Assembly (NCBI GenBank): GCA_900556395.1
Contig: USOQ01000041.1
Location: 1 to 24,591 of the forward strand
Source of the DNA: Candidatus Segatella caccae
GTDB taxonomy: Bacteria; Bacteroidota; Bacteroidia; Bacteroidales; Bacteroidaceae
Direction: 5' to 3'
Length of the DNA stretch: 24,591 bases
The notes below the pieces were generated by a model. It worked only from the letters and a program-made list of their open reading frames with translations. It did no database searches and was not told the origin of the DNA. This document shows positions 7,686-15,417 of this stretch, in pieces. Within the stretch, counting starts at the first letter, position 1; each line of letters starts with the position of its first letter. The position numbers and the translations under genes are program-made.

Positions 7686-8770
7686 GAAAAGAGATGCCAG
7701 AAAAAACATTATATCTAAAAGATGTGGCGCGCCTATTTGCCGAAGGACTCGACTTAGAACGCTTGTGCGACAAGACGATACTCGTGGTGGGTGCCACAGG
7801 GCTGATAGGCAGCAGTGTGGTCGACGTGCTGATGATGAACCCACAGAGAGATTACAGGGTGGTGGCAGCAGGGCGCAACAAAGCGCGTGCTCAAAAAAAG
7901 TTTGCCGCTTATTGGGATGATGCTTCTTTTGGCTTTGCACAGATAGATGTCACCCAGCCACTAAGTGAGGCGATTCTCGTCTATGGCCTTGGTGCTGTGG
8001 AGAGCGAGCAGACCTTAAAGATAGACTATATCATCGACGCAGCGAGTAACGCCAGTCCTAACTTTTTCCGTGAAAAGCCTGTAGAGGTGATGAAAGCGAA
8101 TTTTGATGGTGTAGCCCACCTGATGGAGTTTGGACTTCGACACGGGATGAGTCGACTGGTGTATATATCCTCGGGTGAGGTATATGGCGAGGGTGACGGC
8201 AGTGAGTTCACAGAACTAAGTAGCGGTTATGTGGACTGTGCTTCGGTGAGAGCTTGTTATCCTTCGTCGAAGCGTGCAGCAGAGACACTCTGTATGGCTT
8301 ATGGTGCAGAGTATGGTGCTGATGTGGTGATAGCCCGTCTGAGTCATACCTATGGCCCAGGATTTACGGAGAGCGACAATAGAGTGTATGCTCAGTTTAT
8401 TCGCAATGTGCTGCGTGGTGAGGATATCGTGCTGAAGAGTAGGGGGGAAGCTTTCCGCTCATGGCTCTATGTGGTGGATGCTGCGCATGCCATCCTACGT
8501 CTCTTGCTGGATGGTGAGAGAGGTAATGCCTATAATGTGGCACATTCAGAATCGAATGTCACGATAAGGGAGTTGGCAGAAGTGATAGCTACGTTGGCCA
8601 ACCGAAAGGTGGTTTTTGATATCCCTGAGAGTGATGTGATGCAAGGCAATACCACCCCCGTCACCAAGGCAACTTTTAATACCGATAAGCTCAAGGCTTT
8701 GGGATGGAAACCACTCTGGGATGTAGAGGATGGAATGAAGCACACGTTAGCTTCATTTTCGGATAAGTAA
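7673..8770 (+). CDS. NAD-dependent epimerase/dehydratase (extended SDR family)
   Basis: A 365-residue extended short-chain dehydrogenase acting on a nucleotide-linked sugar or alditol precursor. It shows the Rossmann nucleotide-binding motif GATGLIG (40-46), the YISSGEVYGEG segment (about 164-174) with the active-site Ser, and the YxxxK pair Y196 and K200 in CYPSSKRAAE. RSWLYVVDAAHAILRLL and ALGWKPLWDVEDGMKHTL at the C-terminus are typical of UDP- or dTDP-sugar epimerases/dehydratases. The ATG at 7673 overlaps the end of the cytidylyltransferase gene by 13 bases; an in-frame ATG at 7694 is an alternative and would remove 7 residues. The overlap indicates one operon. The exact substrate cannot be read from sequence. 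Acting together with the cytidylyltransferase is an inference. Confidence 0.9.
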   Translation: MDQVRKEMPEKTLYLKDVARLFAEGLDLERLCDKTILVVGATGLIGSSVVDVLMMNPQRDYRVVAAGRNKARAQKKFAAYWDDASFGFAQIDVTQPLSEAILVYGLGAVESEQTLKIDYIIDAASNASPNFFREKPVEVMKANFDGVAHLMEFGLRHGMSRLVYISSGEVYGEGDGSEFTELSSGYVDCASVRACYPSSKRAAETLCMAYGAEYGADVVIARLSHTYGPGFTESDNRVYAQFIRNVLRGEDIVLKSRGEAFRSWLYVVDAAHAILRLLLDGERGNAYNVAHSESNVTIRELAEVIATLANRKVVFDIPESDVMQGNTTPVTKATFNTDKLKALGWKPLWDVEDGMKHTLASFSDK

Positions 8771-8774
8771 AGAG

Positions 8775-8814
8775 CTGCAAAAATCGTTTGCATCATATCA
8801 AACGATTTTTGCAG
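8775..8814. terminator. Hairpin after the epimerase gene
   Basis: Perfect 16-bp arms, CTGCAAAAATCGTTTG at 8775-8790 and CAAACGATTTTTGCAG at 8799-8814, enclose an 8-base loop. The left arm starts 4 bases after the epimerase stop. There is no long T-run directly after it on the plus strand, so it may act as a terminator or as an RNA 3'-end stabiliser. Confidence 0.65.
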
Positions 8815-8821
8815 TAAAATG

Positions 8822-8920
8822 CCTAAAAAAATGAAAGTACTTGCGATGGCCGATGAAAGTACTTTCAACAGCCATCGCAAGTACTTTCGTTGGGCATCGC
8901 AAGTACTTTCGTTTTTTAGG
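8822..8920. repeat. Array of four 22-bp units with a palindromic GTAC core, flanked by A-run/T-run
   Basis: Four units begin at 8833, 8855, 8877 and 8899. Each carries the core AAGTACTT, and the GTAC centres are exactly 22 bp apart. The full core GAAAGTACTTTC is present in unit 2. The array also folds on itself: 8833-8850 and 8871-8888 are perfect 18-bp inverted copies, and the outer flanks CCTAAAAAA (8822-8830) and TTTTTTAGG (8912-8920) are inverted too. Read on the minus strand, the 18-bp hairpin is followed by seven T, so it can terminate licD, whose stop lies 4 bases away. Read on the plus strand it ends in six T. It may be a bidirectional terminator, a dispersed palindromic element, or a set of protein-binding sites on one face of the helix. 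Confidence 0.85.
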
Positions 8921-8924
8921 GGTA

Positions 8925-9797
8925 TTATTTTAGTTTTTTCTTGATTTCTTGCCAGGTTTCTCTTTTCTCCATGTTGAGATAGTAGCGCAGATGTTTTTCT
9001 ACGCGTTGTTCTACTGGCGGCAACTGCATATAGTCGCCAAAGAAATGACGTAGGTACTGGTCGTACTGTTCGGGCAGGAGTACGGTGGTGTCTTCGAAAG
9101 AGAAGGCTTTACCCTCGCCCAACCATGACTTGGGGAAAATCTCTCGTTTGTGGTAGGAACCTGTATATACCTGTACATTCTGTGCCTTATCGAAGTCGTA
9201 GAGATGGCTCAGATGGTCCATCTTACAGATGAAATGTCGGCGCAGTTGGCGACGGAAGAAGTAAGCGGCTGTCTTCACGGCAAATCTTCCCCACGTCTTG
9301 CGGTCCTTGAGAAGAGCCAGATATTCGGCAAAGGTGTTGCGGGTGGAGATGGCGTTGAGACAGTTGATGTTCTTCACATATTGTCGCTGCAAGGCGTATG
9401 CCTTTTCCTCATCGTCATCGGTGGCATCGAGAGGAAAGATGTCTACAAAGAGGCCGATGATACAGGGGCGTTCTTTCTCCTCGATGAGCGTGGTGTTCTT
9501 GTTGACCAACTTGGAGAAATAGAGTGGATAGTGCTCGTTGTTGTAAGGCGTGACAACCTCATACTCGCCGAAGTCTTCGTGGCGAGCTATCTCAAGAAAG
9601 CGATCATAGTCGGGGCGAGGCATGATGACGTCGATGTCATCGTCCCAAGGAATCATACCCTGATGGCGTACAGCTCCGATAGCAGTTCCTGCACAACAAT
9701 AGTAGTGTAGGTTATGCCTCTGACAGATACTGATGAATGTCTTCAGAATGTCGAGAATGGTAGTATTCCATTCTTCCTTGATGTTCTTGATGTCCAT
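8925..9797 (-). CDS. LicD-family phosphotransferase
   Basis: A 290-residue protein of the LicD family in the nucleotidyltransferase-fold superfamily. Members transfer phosphocholine or related phospho-alditol groups from CDP carriers onto surface glycans. The signature lies near the N-terminus: YYCCAGTAIGAVRHQGMIP (residues 32-50) and PWDDDIDVIMPR (50-61), whose acidic residues bind metal. LGEGKAFSFEDTTVLLPEQY near the C-terminus is also typical. No signal peptide or membrane span is evident, so it probably acts in the cytoplasm. It faces the cytidylyltransferase-epimerase pair across the repeat array and follows the pectinesterase gene on its own strand. I see no clear -7 box directly upstream, so it may be read from the genes before it. 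The acceptor and transferred group are unknown. Confidence 0.9.
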   Translation of the reverse strand: MDIKNIKEEWNTTILDILKTFISICQRHNLHYYCCAGTAIGAVRHQGMIPWDDDIDVIMPRPDYDRFLEIARHEDFGEYEVVTPYNNEHYPLYFSKLVNKNTTLIEEKERPCIIGLFVDIFPLDATDDDEEKAYALQRQYVKNINCLNAISTRNTFAEYLALLKDRKTWGRFAVKTAAYFFRRQLRRHFICKMDHLSHLYDFDKAQNVQVYTGSYHKREIFPKSWLGEGKAFSFEDTTVLLPEQYDQYLRHFFGDYMQLPPVEQRVEKHLRYYLNMEKRETWQEIKKKLK

Positions 9798-9853
9798 AGT
9801 GCTCTTTGTTTGATGAGAGAGAAAAGAGTATAGAAGAGTCTGCTGCTTGCAAG

Positions 9854-9879
9854 AGACTGCTGGTTTCTACCAGCAGTCT
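9854..9879 (-). terminator. Hairpin overlapping the end of the pectinesterase gene
   Basis: Arms AGACTGCTGGT (9854-9864) and ACCAGCAGTCT (9869-9879) enclose a 4-base loop that contains most of the pectinesterase stop codon (9867-9869). No T-run follows on the minus strand, so termination would be partial at best. It may separate pectinesterase and licD messages or protect an RNA end. Confidence 0.4.
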
Positions 9880-10856
9880 TCTCCCATGACGTTGGCGATG
9901 GTTATCTTGGCAGCTTCCTTCTTGCTGAGTTGGTGGGTCCATGGAGCACGCCCCTTGGTGGAAGCGCCAGGACCATGATTGCCGTATTCATAGTAACGTG
10001 CAGTCTGTTCGTTTTTAGCGTTGCGCCAGTTGTGCCAACCCTCTGGGCGGATGTGCTTGCCCATCTCACAATCGATGAAGAGCGTATAGGCATAGGGACG
10101 CCAAGGACGACCGAGGTAGACCTGTGTGGCTTCGGGTGAGGCTGTGAGTCGACACTTGTGGAATACATAGCCATACTGCTGTCCAGCAGGAGTAGAGGCT
10201 GCCGTGATGTAGCTGTTGATCTTGCTATGGATTTCACAGTTCTCAAACCAAGCGATGGAAGGACCGAAGATGAAGTCGGTGGTTCCCTCTATATAGCAGT
10301 CGTAGAACACAATGCGAGTGCCAGCAACGCCCGTATACACGGTGTCTTGATTGCCTAAAAGACGGCAGTTCTGAACCAGGATATGGTCGCCCTCTGTATG
10401 TAGTGCAACAGCCTGTCCGAGTCGAGCAGCATTATTCTCTATGGTTATGTTTTTGAGGGTGATGTAGCTGCCCTGCACCTTGAGTGTATAGGTGCGGAAC
10501 GTACCCATAGGCTTGCCCTTAACAGCGGTCTCTGAGTCGAGTCCTCCTACTGGCATCTTGATATTGGCATGATCGTCCCAGGTGATGATGGTATGGTCGC
10601 GGTCTTCGCCACAGATGGTGATGTTGGTAAGCCATGAAGGGATGATGAGTTTCTCCTTGTACACTCCTTTCTTGACGTAGATGACCTTGGTGTAGTCCAT
10701 AAAGGCGCGACATACCTCAATGGCTTCATCGATGGTGCGGAACTCACCCGTTCCGTCGCGTGAGACGACAAGGGTGTCGGGGTTGTCGTACTTGTTGGTA
10801 GCCAACATAGGGATGACTGCCAACGTGGTAAGGATAGTAAGAATTAGTTTTTTCAT
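9867..10856 (-). CDS. Secreted pectinesterase (carbohydrate esterase family 8)
   Basis: A 329-residue enzyme that removes methyl esters from pectin. A signal peptide (residues 1 to about 20, MKKLILTILTTLAVIPMLAT) predicts export to the periplasm. The rest is a right-handed beta-helix with the CE8 motifs: GQAVALHTEGD with Q148, GNQDTVYTG with Q170 and the acid/base D171, TTDFIFG with the nucleophile D194, and YLGRPWRPY with R250. All expected catalytic residues are present and the length is normal for a single-domain bacterial enzyme. It lies 30 bases downstream of rel on the same strand with no clear promoter in the gap, so read-through from rel is possible. It points to growth on plant cell-wall material. 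Confidence 0.95.
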   Translation of the reverse strand: MKKLILTILTTLAVIPMLATNKYDNPDTLVVSRDGTGEFRTIDEAIEVCRAFMDYTKVIYVKKGVYKEKLIIPSWLTNITICGEDRDHTIITWDDHANIKMPVGGLDSETAVKGKPMGTFRTYTLKVQGSYITLKNITIENNAARLGQAVALHTEGDHILVQNCRLLGNQDTVYTGVAGTRIVFYDCYIEGTTDFIFGPSIAWFENCEIHSKINSYITAASTPAGQQYGYVFHKCRLTASPEATQVYLGRPWRPYAYTLFIDCEMGKHIRPEGWHNWRNAKNEQTARYYEYGNHGPGASTKGRAPWTHQLSKKEAAKITIANVMGEDCW

Positions 10857-10886
10857 CGTTGCTTTATTTGCTTTATAGTTGTTTTT

Positions 10887-13181
10887 TTATAGGATGCGCT
10901 GTACGTCTTGCAAGCCCTCTATGGTCTTGAGGTTATCCATGATGACCTTGACGTCATCGCGGTCGTGGATTCTGATTTCGATGCACCCATCGAAGATACC
11001 ATTTTCGCTGTTGATAGTGAGCTTGTGGATGTTGACGTTGAGCTGGTCGCTGATGACGCGGCTCACATCAAGGAGCAAGCCTTTGCGGTCGATACCTTTA
11101 ATCTCGATAGTAGCGTCGAAGAACATGAGTTTGTGCATCTTCCACTTGGCATCGACAATGCGGTTGCCATAGCTTGACTTGAGTTTAGCAGCGACAGCAC
11201 AGGAACGCTTGTGTAGTTCGATACAGCCCTTGTTGTCGATGTAGCCCATGATGTCGTCACCAGGGATGGCGTGACAGCAAGAAGGGAAGATGAACTGCGA
11301 GATATTCTCCTCGGTGATGATGAGTGGCTTCTTCTTGTTGAAGTCTTTGCCCACCACCATGAGCTGCTGTGTCTTAGCCTCTTTGTCGTCAGCTTTCTTG
11401 TCCTTCTCTTTACCTTTGCCGAGGAAGGGGATATAGTTTCTCCAGCTTGTAGCCGACTTGTCCTTCTTGTTCTTGCCATGCAGTTCGTCGAGGTCTTTCT
11501 CGCCGAGCAGGATGCAGTGGTCGCCCAAAGCCTGATAGAAGTTTTCGTGCTTCTGTATGTGATGGTAGTCGCAGAGCTTGTCGAGGATGGAGTTGTTGGT
11601 TTCGAAGCCGTTCTTCTTTAGCCATTCGTTGAGAATGTCTTCGCCTTTCTTCTGTATCTCGCGGTTGTCGCGACGCAAGATGGCTTGGATTTTACTCTTG
11701 GCCTTGGCTGTGCTCACGAAGTTGATCCAGGAGGGTTGTACGTGCTGGCTCTTGCTGGTAAGAATCTCTACCTGGTCGCCACTCTGCAACTTGTGGCTTA
11801 GTGGAACCAGCTTGTGGTTTACCTTGGCGCCGATGCAGTGGCTTCCTAAGAAGGTGTGTATCTGGAAGGCAAAGTCGAGGGCTGTACATCCTGCTGGCAT
11901 TGTCTTGATTTCGCCCTTGGGAGTGAAGACGAATATCTCGGAAGCGAAGAGGTTGAGCTTGATGGCATCGAGAAAGTCCATAGCATCGGGCTGTGGGTCG
12001 TCGAGAATCTCCTTGATGGTTCCCAACCAGTCGTTGAGTTCGTTCTCGTCCTCAGTATACTCTACGTCTTCGCCCTCTTTGTATTTCCAGTGTGCGGCAA
12101 AGCCCTGTTCAGCCACCTCGTCCATGCGGTCGCTTCGTATCTGTACCTCTATCCATCGTCCCTGCTTACTCATGAGGGTGACGTGGAGAGCCTGATAGCC
12201 GTTGGCCTTGGGATGGTTGAGCCAGTCGCGTAAGCGGTCGGGGTGGCTCTTATATATCTGGCTGATAGCCACATAGATGTTGAAACATTCGTTGACCTCG
12301 TTGCTGCGTTCTTGAGGGGTGAAGATGATGCGAACAGCAAGGATGTCGTATATCTCGTCGAAGCTCACGTGCTTGTTCTGCATCTTGTTCCAGATGGAAT
12401 ATGGGCTTTTGACACGTGCCTTGATCTTATACTGTATACCCATCTTGTCGAGCTCTTTCCTGATGGGAGCAGTAAACTGTGCGAAGAGAGTGTCGCGCTG
12501 AGCTTCGGTGTCGGCTAACTTATGCTCGATGTTGGCGTATTCCTGTGGATGGTCGTAGCGGAAGCTGAGGTCTTCGAGCTCGGTCTTAATCTTGTTGAGA
12601 CCGAGACGGTTGGCAAGCGGTGCATAGATATAGAGCGTCTCGCCCGCAATCTTGTACTGCTTGTTGGCGGGCTGCGATTCGAGGGTTCGCATGTTGTGCA
12701 GACGGTCGCATATCTTGATGAGAATGACGCGGATGTCATCGCTCATGGTGAGCAGCAACTTCTTAAAGTTCTCAGCCTGTGCCGAGGCTTTGTCGCCAAA
12801 GATACCACCGCTAATCTTGGTAAGACCATCTACAATCTGGGCTATCTTCTCACCAAAGATGTTGGAGATGTCTTCTACAGTATAGTCGGTGTCTTCCACT
12901 ACGTCGTGCAGCAGGGCTGCACAGATACTGGTGGACCCCAGTCCCATCTCCTCGCAGGCTATCTGAGCCACAGCGATGGGGTGCATGATATAGGGTTCAC
13001 CCGACAAGCGTCTTACACCCTTGTGGGCCTGGCGTGCAAAGTTGAAAGCTTTGGTGACGATGTCTACCTTTTTGCGATGGCGTGAAGCCACGTAGGTGTC
13101 AAGCAGATGCTGGAATGCGTCTCCAATGAGCTTATTGTCGGCCTGTTCTCTCTCTAAGTCTTTGAGGTTCTGATCGTCCAT
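10887..13181 (-). CDS. rel: Bifunctional (p)ppGpp synthetase/hydrolase (RelA/SpoT homologue)
   Basis: A 764-residue RSH enzyme that makes and degrades (p)ppGpp, the stringent-response alarmone. The N-terminal HD hydrolase domain is intact: YIMHPIAVAQIA (H67), ALLHDVVEDTDYT (H92, D93) and CDRLHNMRTL (about 158-167). The synthetase domain follows (about 235-380) with YDILAVRIIF, HPKANGYQALHVTL and WIEVQIRSDRMDEVAEQGFA. A TGS domain (about 410-475, EIFVFTPKGEIKTMPAGCTA) and a C-terminal ACT domain (about 690-764) complete the long form that senses the ribosome. An intact HD motif argues for a bifunctional Rel rather than a synthetase-only RelA. A strong Shine-Dalgarno precedes the start (separate entry). 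It follows the transglycosylase gene after 64 bases. Confidence 0.97.
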   Translation of the reverse strand: MDDQNLKDLEREQADNKLIGDAFQHLLDTYVASRHRKKVDIVTKAFNFARQAHKGVRRLSGEPYIMHPIAVAQIACEEMGLGSTSICAALLHDVVEDTDYTVEDISNIFGEKIAQIVDGLTKISGGIFGDKASAQAENFKKLLLTMSDDIRVILIKICDRLHNMRTLESQPANKQYKIAGETLYIYAPLANRLGLNKIKTELEDLSFRYDHPQEYANIEHKLADTEAQRDTLFAQFTAPIRKELDKMGIQYKIKARVKSPYSIWNKMQNKHVSFDEIYDILAVRIIFTPQERSNEVNECFNIYVAISQIYKSHPDRLRDWLNHPKANGYQALHVTLMSKQGRWIEVQIRSDRMDEVAEQGFAAHWKYKEGEDVEYTEDENELNDWLGTIKEILDDPQPDAMDFLDAIKLNLFASEIFVFTPKGEIKTMPAGCTALDFAFQIHTFLGSHCIGAKVNHKLVPLSHKLQSGDQVEILTSKSQHVQPSWINFVSTAKAKSKIQAILRRDNREIQKKGEDILNEWLKKNGFETNNSILDKLCDYHHIQKHENFYQALGDHCILLGEKDLDELHGKNKKDKSATSWRNYIPFLGKGKEKDKKADDKEAKTQQLMVVGKDFNKKKPLIITEENISQFIFPSCCHAIPGDDIMGYIDNKGCIELHKRSCAVAAKLKSSYGNRIVDAKWKMHKLMFFDATIEIKGIDRKGLLLDVSRVISDQLNVNIHKLTINSENGIFDGCIEIRIHDRDDVKVIMDNLKTIEGLQDVQRIL

Positions 13182-13189
13182 GGTTCTTG

Positions 13190-13195
13190 CCTCCT
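13190..13195 (-). promoter_or_regulatory. Strong Shine-Dalgarno sequence before rel
   Basis: The minus strand reads AGGAGG, then 8 bases, then the rel ATG. Near-perfect Shine-Dalgarno motifs are uncommon before Bacteroidota genes, and other starts in this window mostly lack one. It confirms the start at 13181. Confidence 0.7.
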
Positions 13196-13245
13196 GAGCT
13201 ATGTGTTAGTTAGATTGGTAACTATATATAATATAATAATGTGTA

Positions 13246-14610
13246 TTATTTCACCTTGAGTTTCTTGCCTGCTCGGATGCTGTTGCCAGAAATCTTGTTG
13301 AGCTTGCGCAACTTGGACACGGTGGTGTGGTTGCGTGCTGCAATCTCCGAGAGGGTGTCACCGCTCTTGATGGTTACGCTACGGCTTCTACCTCCACGGC
13401 TGCGCTTGTTTCTTCTGCTACGGCTCTTGCTACGCGATGCTGTCGAACGATGACGGCTGCTATAGTAGTTGCCACGGCTTACTGCAGGTGCTTCCTGGTT
13501 TACCTCTACAATGGCACGCTTGAGCAACAGCTCATCGGTCTTGAAGTTATAGATGGAGTCTTCCTGGTCGATGAATGTGCCGACGAGGGTGGCAGGCAGA
13601 CGAATCGCCATGGGCTTGTTGAGACCATTGACGATGTCGCGGCGATATTGTGGGTTGAGGTTACGCAGATGCTCAATGTTGATGTTGAGAACCTGTGCAA
13701 TCTGTTCCAGATGAAGGTCTTTGTTGACTACTACCGTATCGGTCTTGACAGGCAACTCTGTCACCATAGGGCAGATGTTGTGGTCGCAATAGTAGTTCAT
13801 GATGTAGTTGGCAGCGATGAAGGCTGGCACATATCCACGTGTCTCCTTGGGGAGGTAGGGATAGATGTTCCAGTAGTCGGCAGAGCCTTTGGCACGATGG
13901 ATGGCCTTATTAACCTTATCAGGACCGCAGTTGTAAGCAGCGATGACAAGGCTCCAGTCGTCAAAAATCTTGTAGAGGTCGCTCAGGTAGTGAGCGGCAG
14001 CAAAAGAGGCTTTCACTGGGTCGCGGCGCTCGTCAATAAGGGAGTTGACCTCCAGGCCGTAGCGCTTGCCTGTGCCTATCATGAACTGCCATAGGCCTGT
14101 GGCACCCACGCGTGATACAGCGGTAGGGTTGAGTGCAGACTCGATGACAGGTAGATATTTGAGCTCGAGAGGCAGGTTGTAAGCCTCTAAGGCTTCTTCG
14201 AAGATTGGCATATAGAAATTGCCAGCGCCGAGCATATAGCTTACCGAGCGGCGTAACTTGCCACTATAACGGTCGATAAACTTCTGTACCACCTCGTTGT
14301 AGGGCATCTCGATGATGGTGGGGAGGCGCTTCAGGCGGTCGATGTAAACCTCTTTCTCAAAAACAGGGTTTACATCACGATAGTTGCAAGCGGTGTCTTG
14401 CATCATATAGGTCTTAGCATTGTAAAGATGTAACAGGCTATCGAGGTTGTCCTCCATACCTACAGGGACTTCTATCTCTTCCTCGTTTCCTTGTTTGTCG
14501 GTGACAGTGATTACATCTTCTTTTTTCTTTTCTGTGTCGTCGGTTTGCGCCAGCATCTGTACTGGCATACCAAGTAACATTGCAGCTGCTAATAATAGTA
14601 TTTTTTTCAT
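13246..14610 (-). CDS. MltD-type lytic transglycosylase with C-terminal LysM
   Basis: A 454-residue secreted murein hydrolase that cleaves peptidoglycan glycan strands to 1,6-anhydro products. Layout: signal peptide (1-22, ending MLAQ); an acidic, Lys/Glu-rich linker; an SLT catalytic domain (about 140-290) with the catalytic E157 in LPVIESALNP, then GATGLWQFMIGTGKRYGL and VIAAYNCGPDKVN; a degenerate LysM-like segment near residues 305-335 (LHLEQIAQVLNINIEHLRNL); a very basic Arg/Ser-rich linker (about 378-409, with SRSKSRSRRNKRSRGGRSRS); and a good LysM (about 410-454, SVTIKSGDTLSEIAARNHTT). No lipobox Cys is seen. It sits in the parA-parB-DUF5683-transglycosylase-rel run common in Bacteroidota, probably one transcription unit. 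Confidence 0.93.
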   Translation of the reverse strand: MKKILLLAAAMLLGMPVQMLAQTDDTEKKKEDVITVTDKQGNEEEIEVPVGMEDNLDSLLHLYNAKTYMMQDTACNYRDVNPVFEKEVYIDRLKRLPTIIEMPYNEVVQKFIDRYSGKLRRSVSYMLGAGNFYMPIFEEALEAYNLPLELKYLPVIESALNPTAVSRVGATGLWQFMIGTGKRYGLEVNSLIDERRDPVKASFAAAHYLSDLYKIFDDWSLVIAAYNCGPDKVNKAIHRAKGSADYWNIYPYLPKETRGYVPAFIAANYIMNYYCDHNICPMVTELPVKTDTVVVNKDLHLEQIAQVLNINIEHLRNLNPQYRRDIVNGLNKPMAIRLPATLVGTFIDQEDSIYNFKTDELLLKRAIVEVNQEAPAVSRGNYYSSRHRSTASRSKSRSRRNKRSRGGRSRSVTIKSGDTLSEIAARNHTTVSKLRKLNKISGNSIRAGKKLKVK

Positions 14611-14671
14611 TTATGTTATTCTTTCTTTTCTATAAGTTTCTTTAAGATTCTACACAATTGTGTTCCTCACT

Positions 14672-15412
14672 TTAAAAAGTGAGTGAGCATTGAAGTCCCA
14701 ATGTTCCTGATCGGAAGGGGTTGCGACTCAGAGGGTCACTGTTCATGAATGCAGGCTCTACGCGCAAGGTGAGGTCGTCGGAGATGTCGAATTCGGAGAG
14801 CGAAGCATCTACATAGGCATCAATGATGGAGAAGGCGTAGACACCTATCATCACAAACACGCCCATGTCGCGCCAACGGCGGTAACGGTCTTTGCGCTTG
14901 CGGAAGATTTCCTTGTAACGATCCATGTTGCTGGCATCGATGGTAGCTCCTAAGTGCAGGAATTGGTTGTAACTATCGGTAGTGGGGTCGTCGTCCATGA
15001 TGTCCAAATATGCCTGCGAATAGTCGTGATACATCTGGTTGTTCCAGGTGATGGCATAGGCACACCCCACAAAACCACCATATATAATAGGTAGTTTCCA
15101 GTACTTGCGATTGTATATCTGTCCAGCTCCTGGCAAGACGATGGCAAGCCACATGGCACGCTTGACATCAGGACGCCACGTGGTCCAATCGCGTTTGGGC
15201 TTGGAGGTGGACACCTTGAGCATGGTGCTGAGCTTGAGACTGTCGTTGCCAGACAAAGTGGTGTCGACAGGAGCCACAACGGCAGGCGTCATTACGGCAG
15301 TGTCTGCCATAGCGGTAGACTTGTCGGCAGCTGTAACCTTTTGTGCCTTGGCTGTCAATGAAAATCCGACCAACAAGACAGATATACAGATATGTGATAT
15401 TCTCAATTTCAC
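14672..15412 (-). CDS. DUF5683-family envelope protein
   Basis: A 246-residue protein recognised as the DUF5683 family by its sequence and its place after parB. A signal peptide or N-terminal anchor (residues 1-24, ending LTAKAQ) is followed by a Thr/Ser-rich linker, then AMWLAIVLPGAGQIYNRKYW (about 85-104), a hydrophobic glycine-rich segment, and a second hydrophobic stretch (about 185-203, GVFVMIGVYAFSIIDAYVDA). It ends in a beta-rich LQCSLTF. The function is not established. The start is GTG: an in-frame TAG lies immediately upstream, so no earlier start is possible. It begins 5 bases after the parB stop, so it is co-translated with it. A role at the membrane is inferred from hydrophobicity only. 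Confidence 0.85.
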   Translation of the reverse strand: MKLRISHICISVLLVGFSLTAKAQKVTAADKSTAMADTAVMTPAVVAPVDTTLSGNDSLKLSTMLKVSTSKPKRDWTTWRPDVKRAMWLAIVLPGAGQIYNRKYWKLPIIYGGFVGCAYAITWNNQMYHDYSQAYLDIMDDDPTTDSYNQFLHLGATIDASNMDRYKEIFRKRKDRYRRWRDMGVFVMIGVYAFSIIDAYVDASLSEFDISDDLTLRVEPAFMNSDPLSRNPFRSGTLGLQCSLTF

Positions 15413-15417
15413 CTAAA

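Noticed and set aside
8833..8920. CRISPR array
   Set aside because: The units are contiguous 22-bp repeats without unique spacers, and there are no cas genes nearby.
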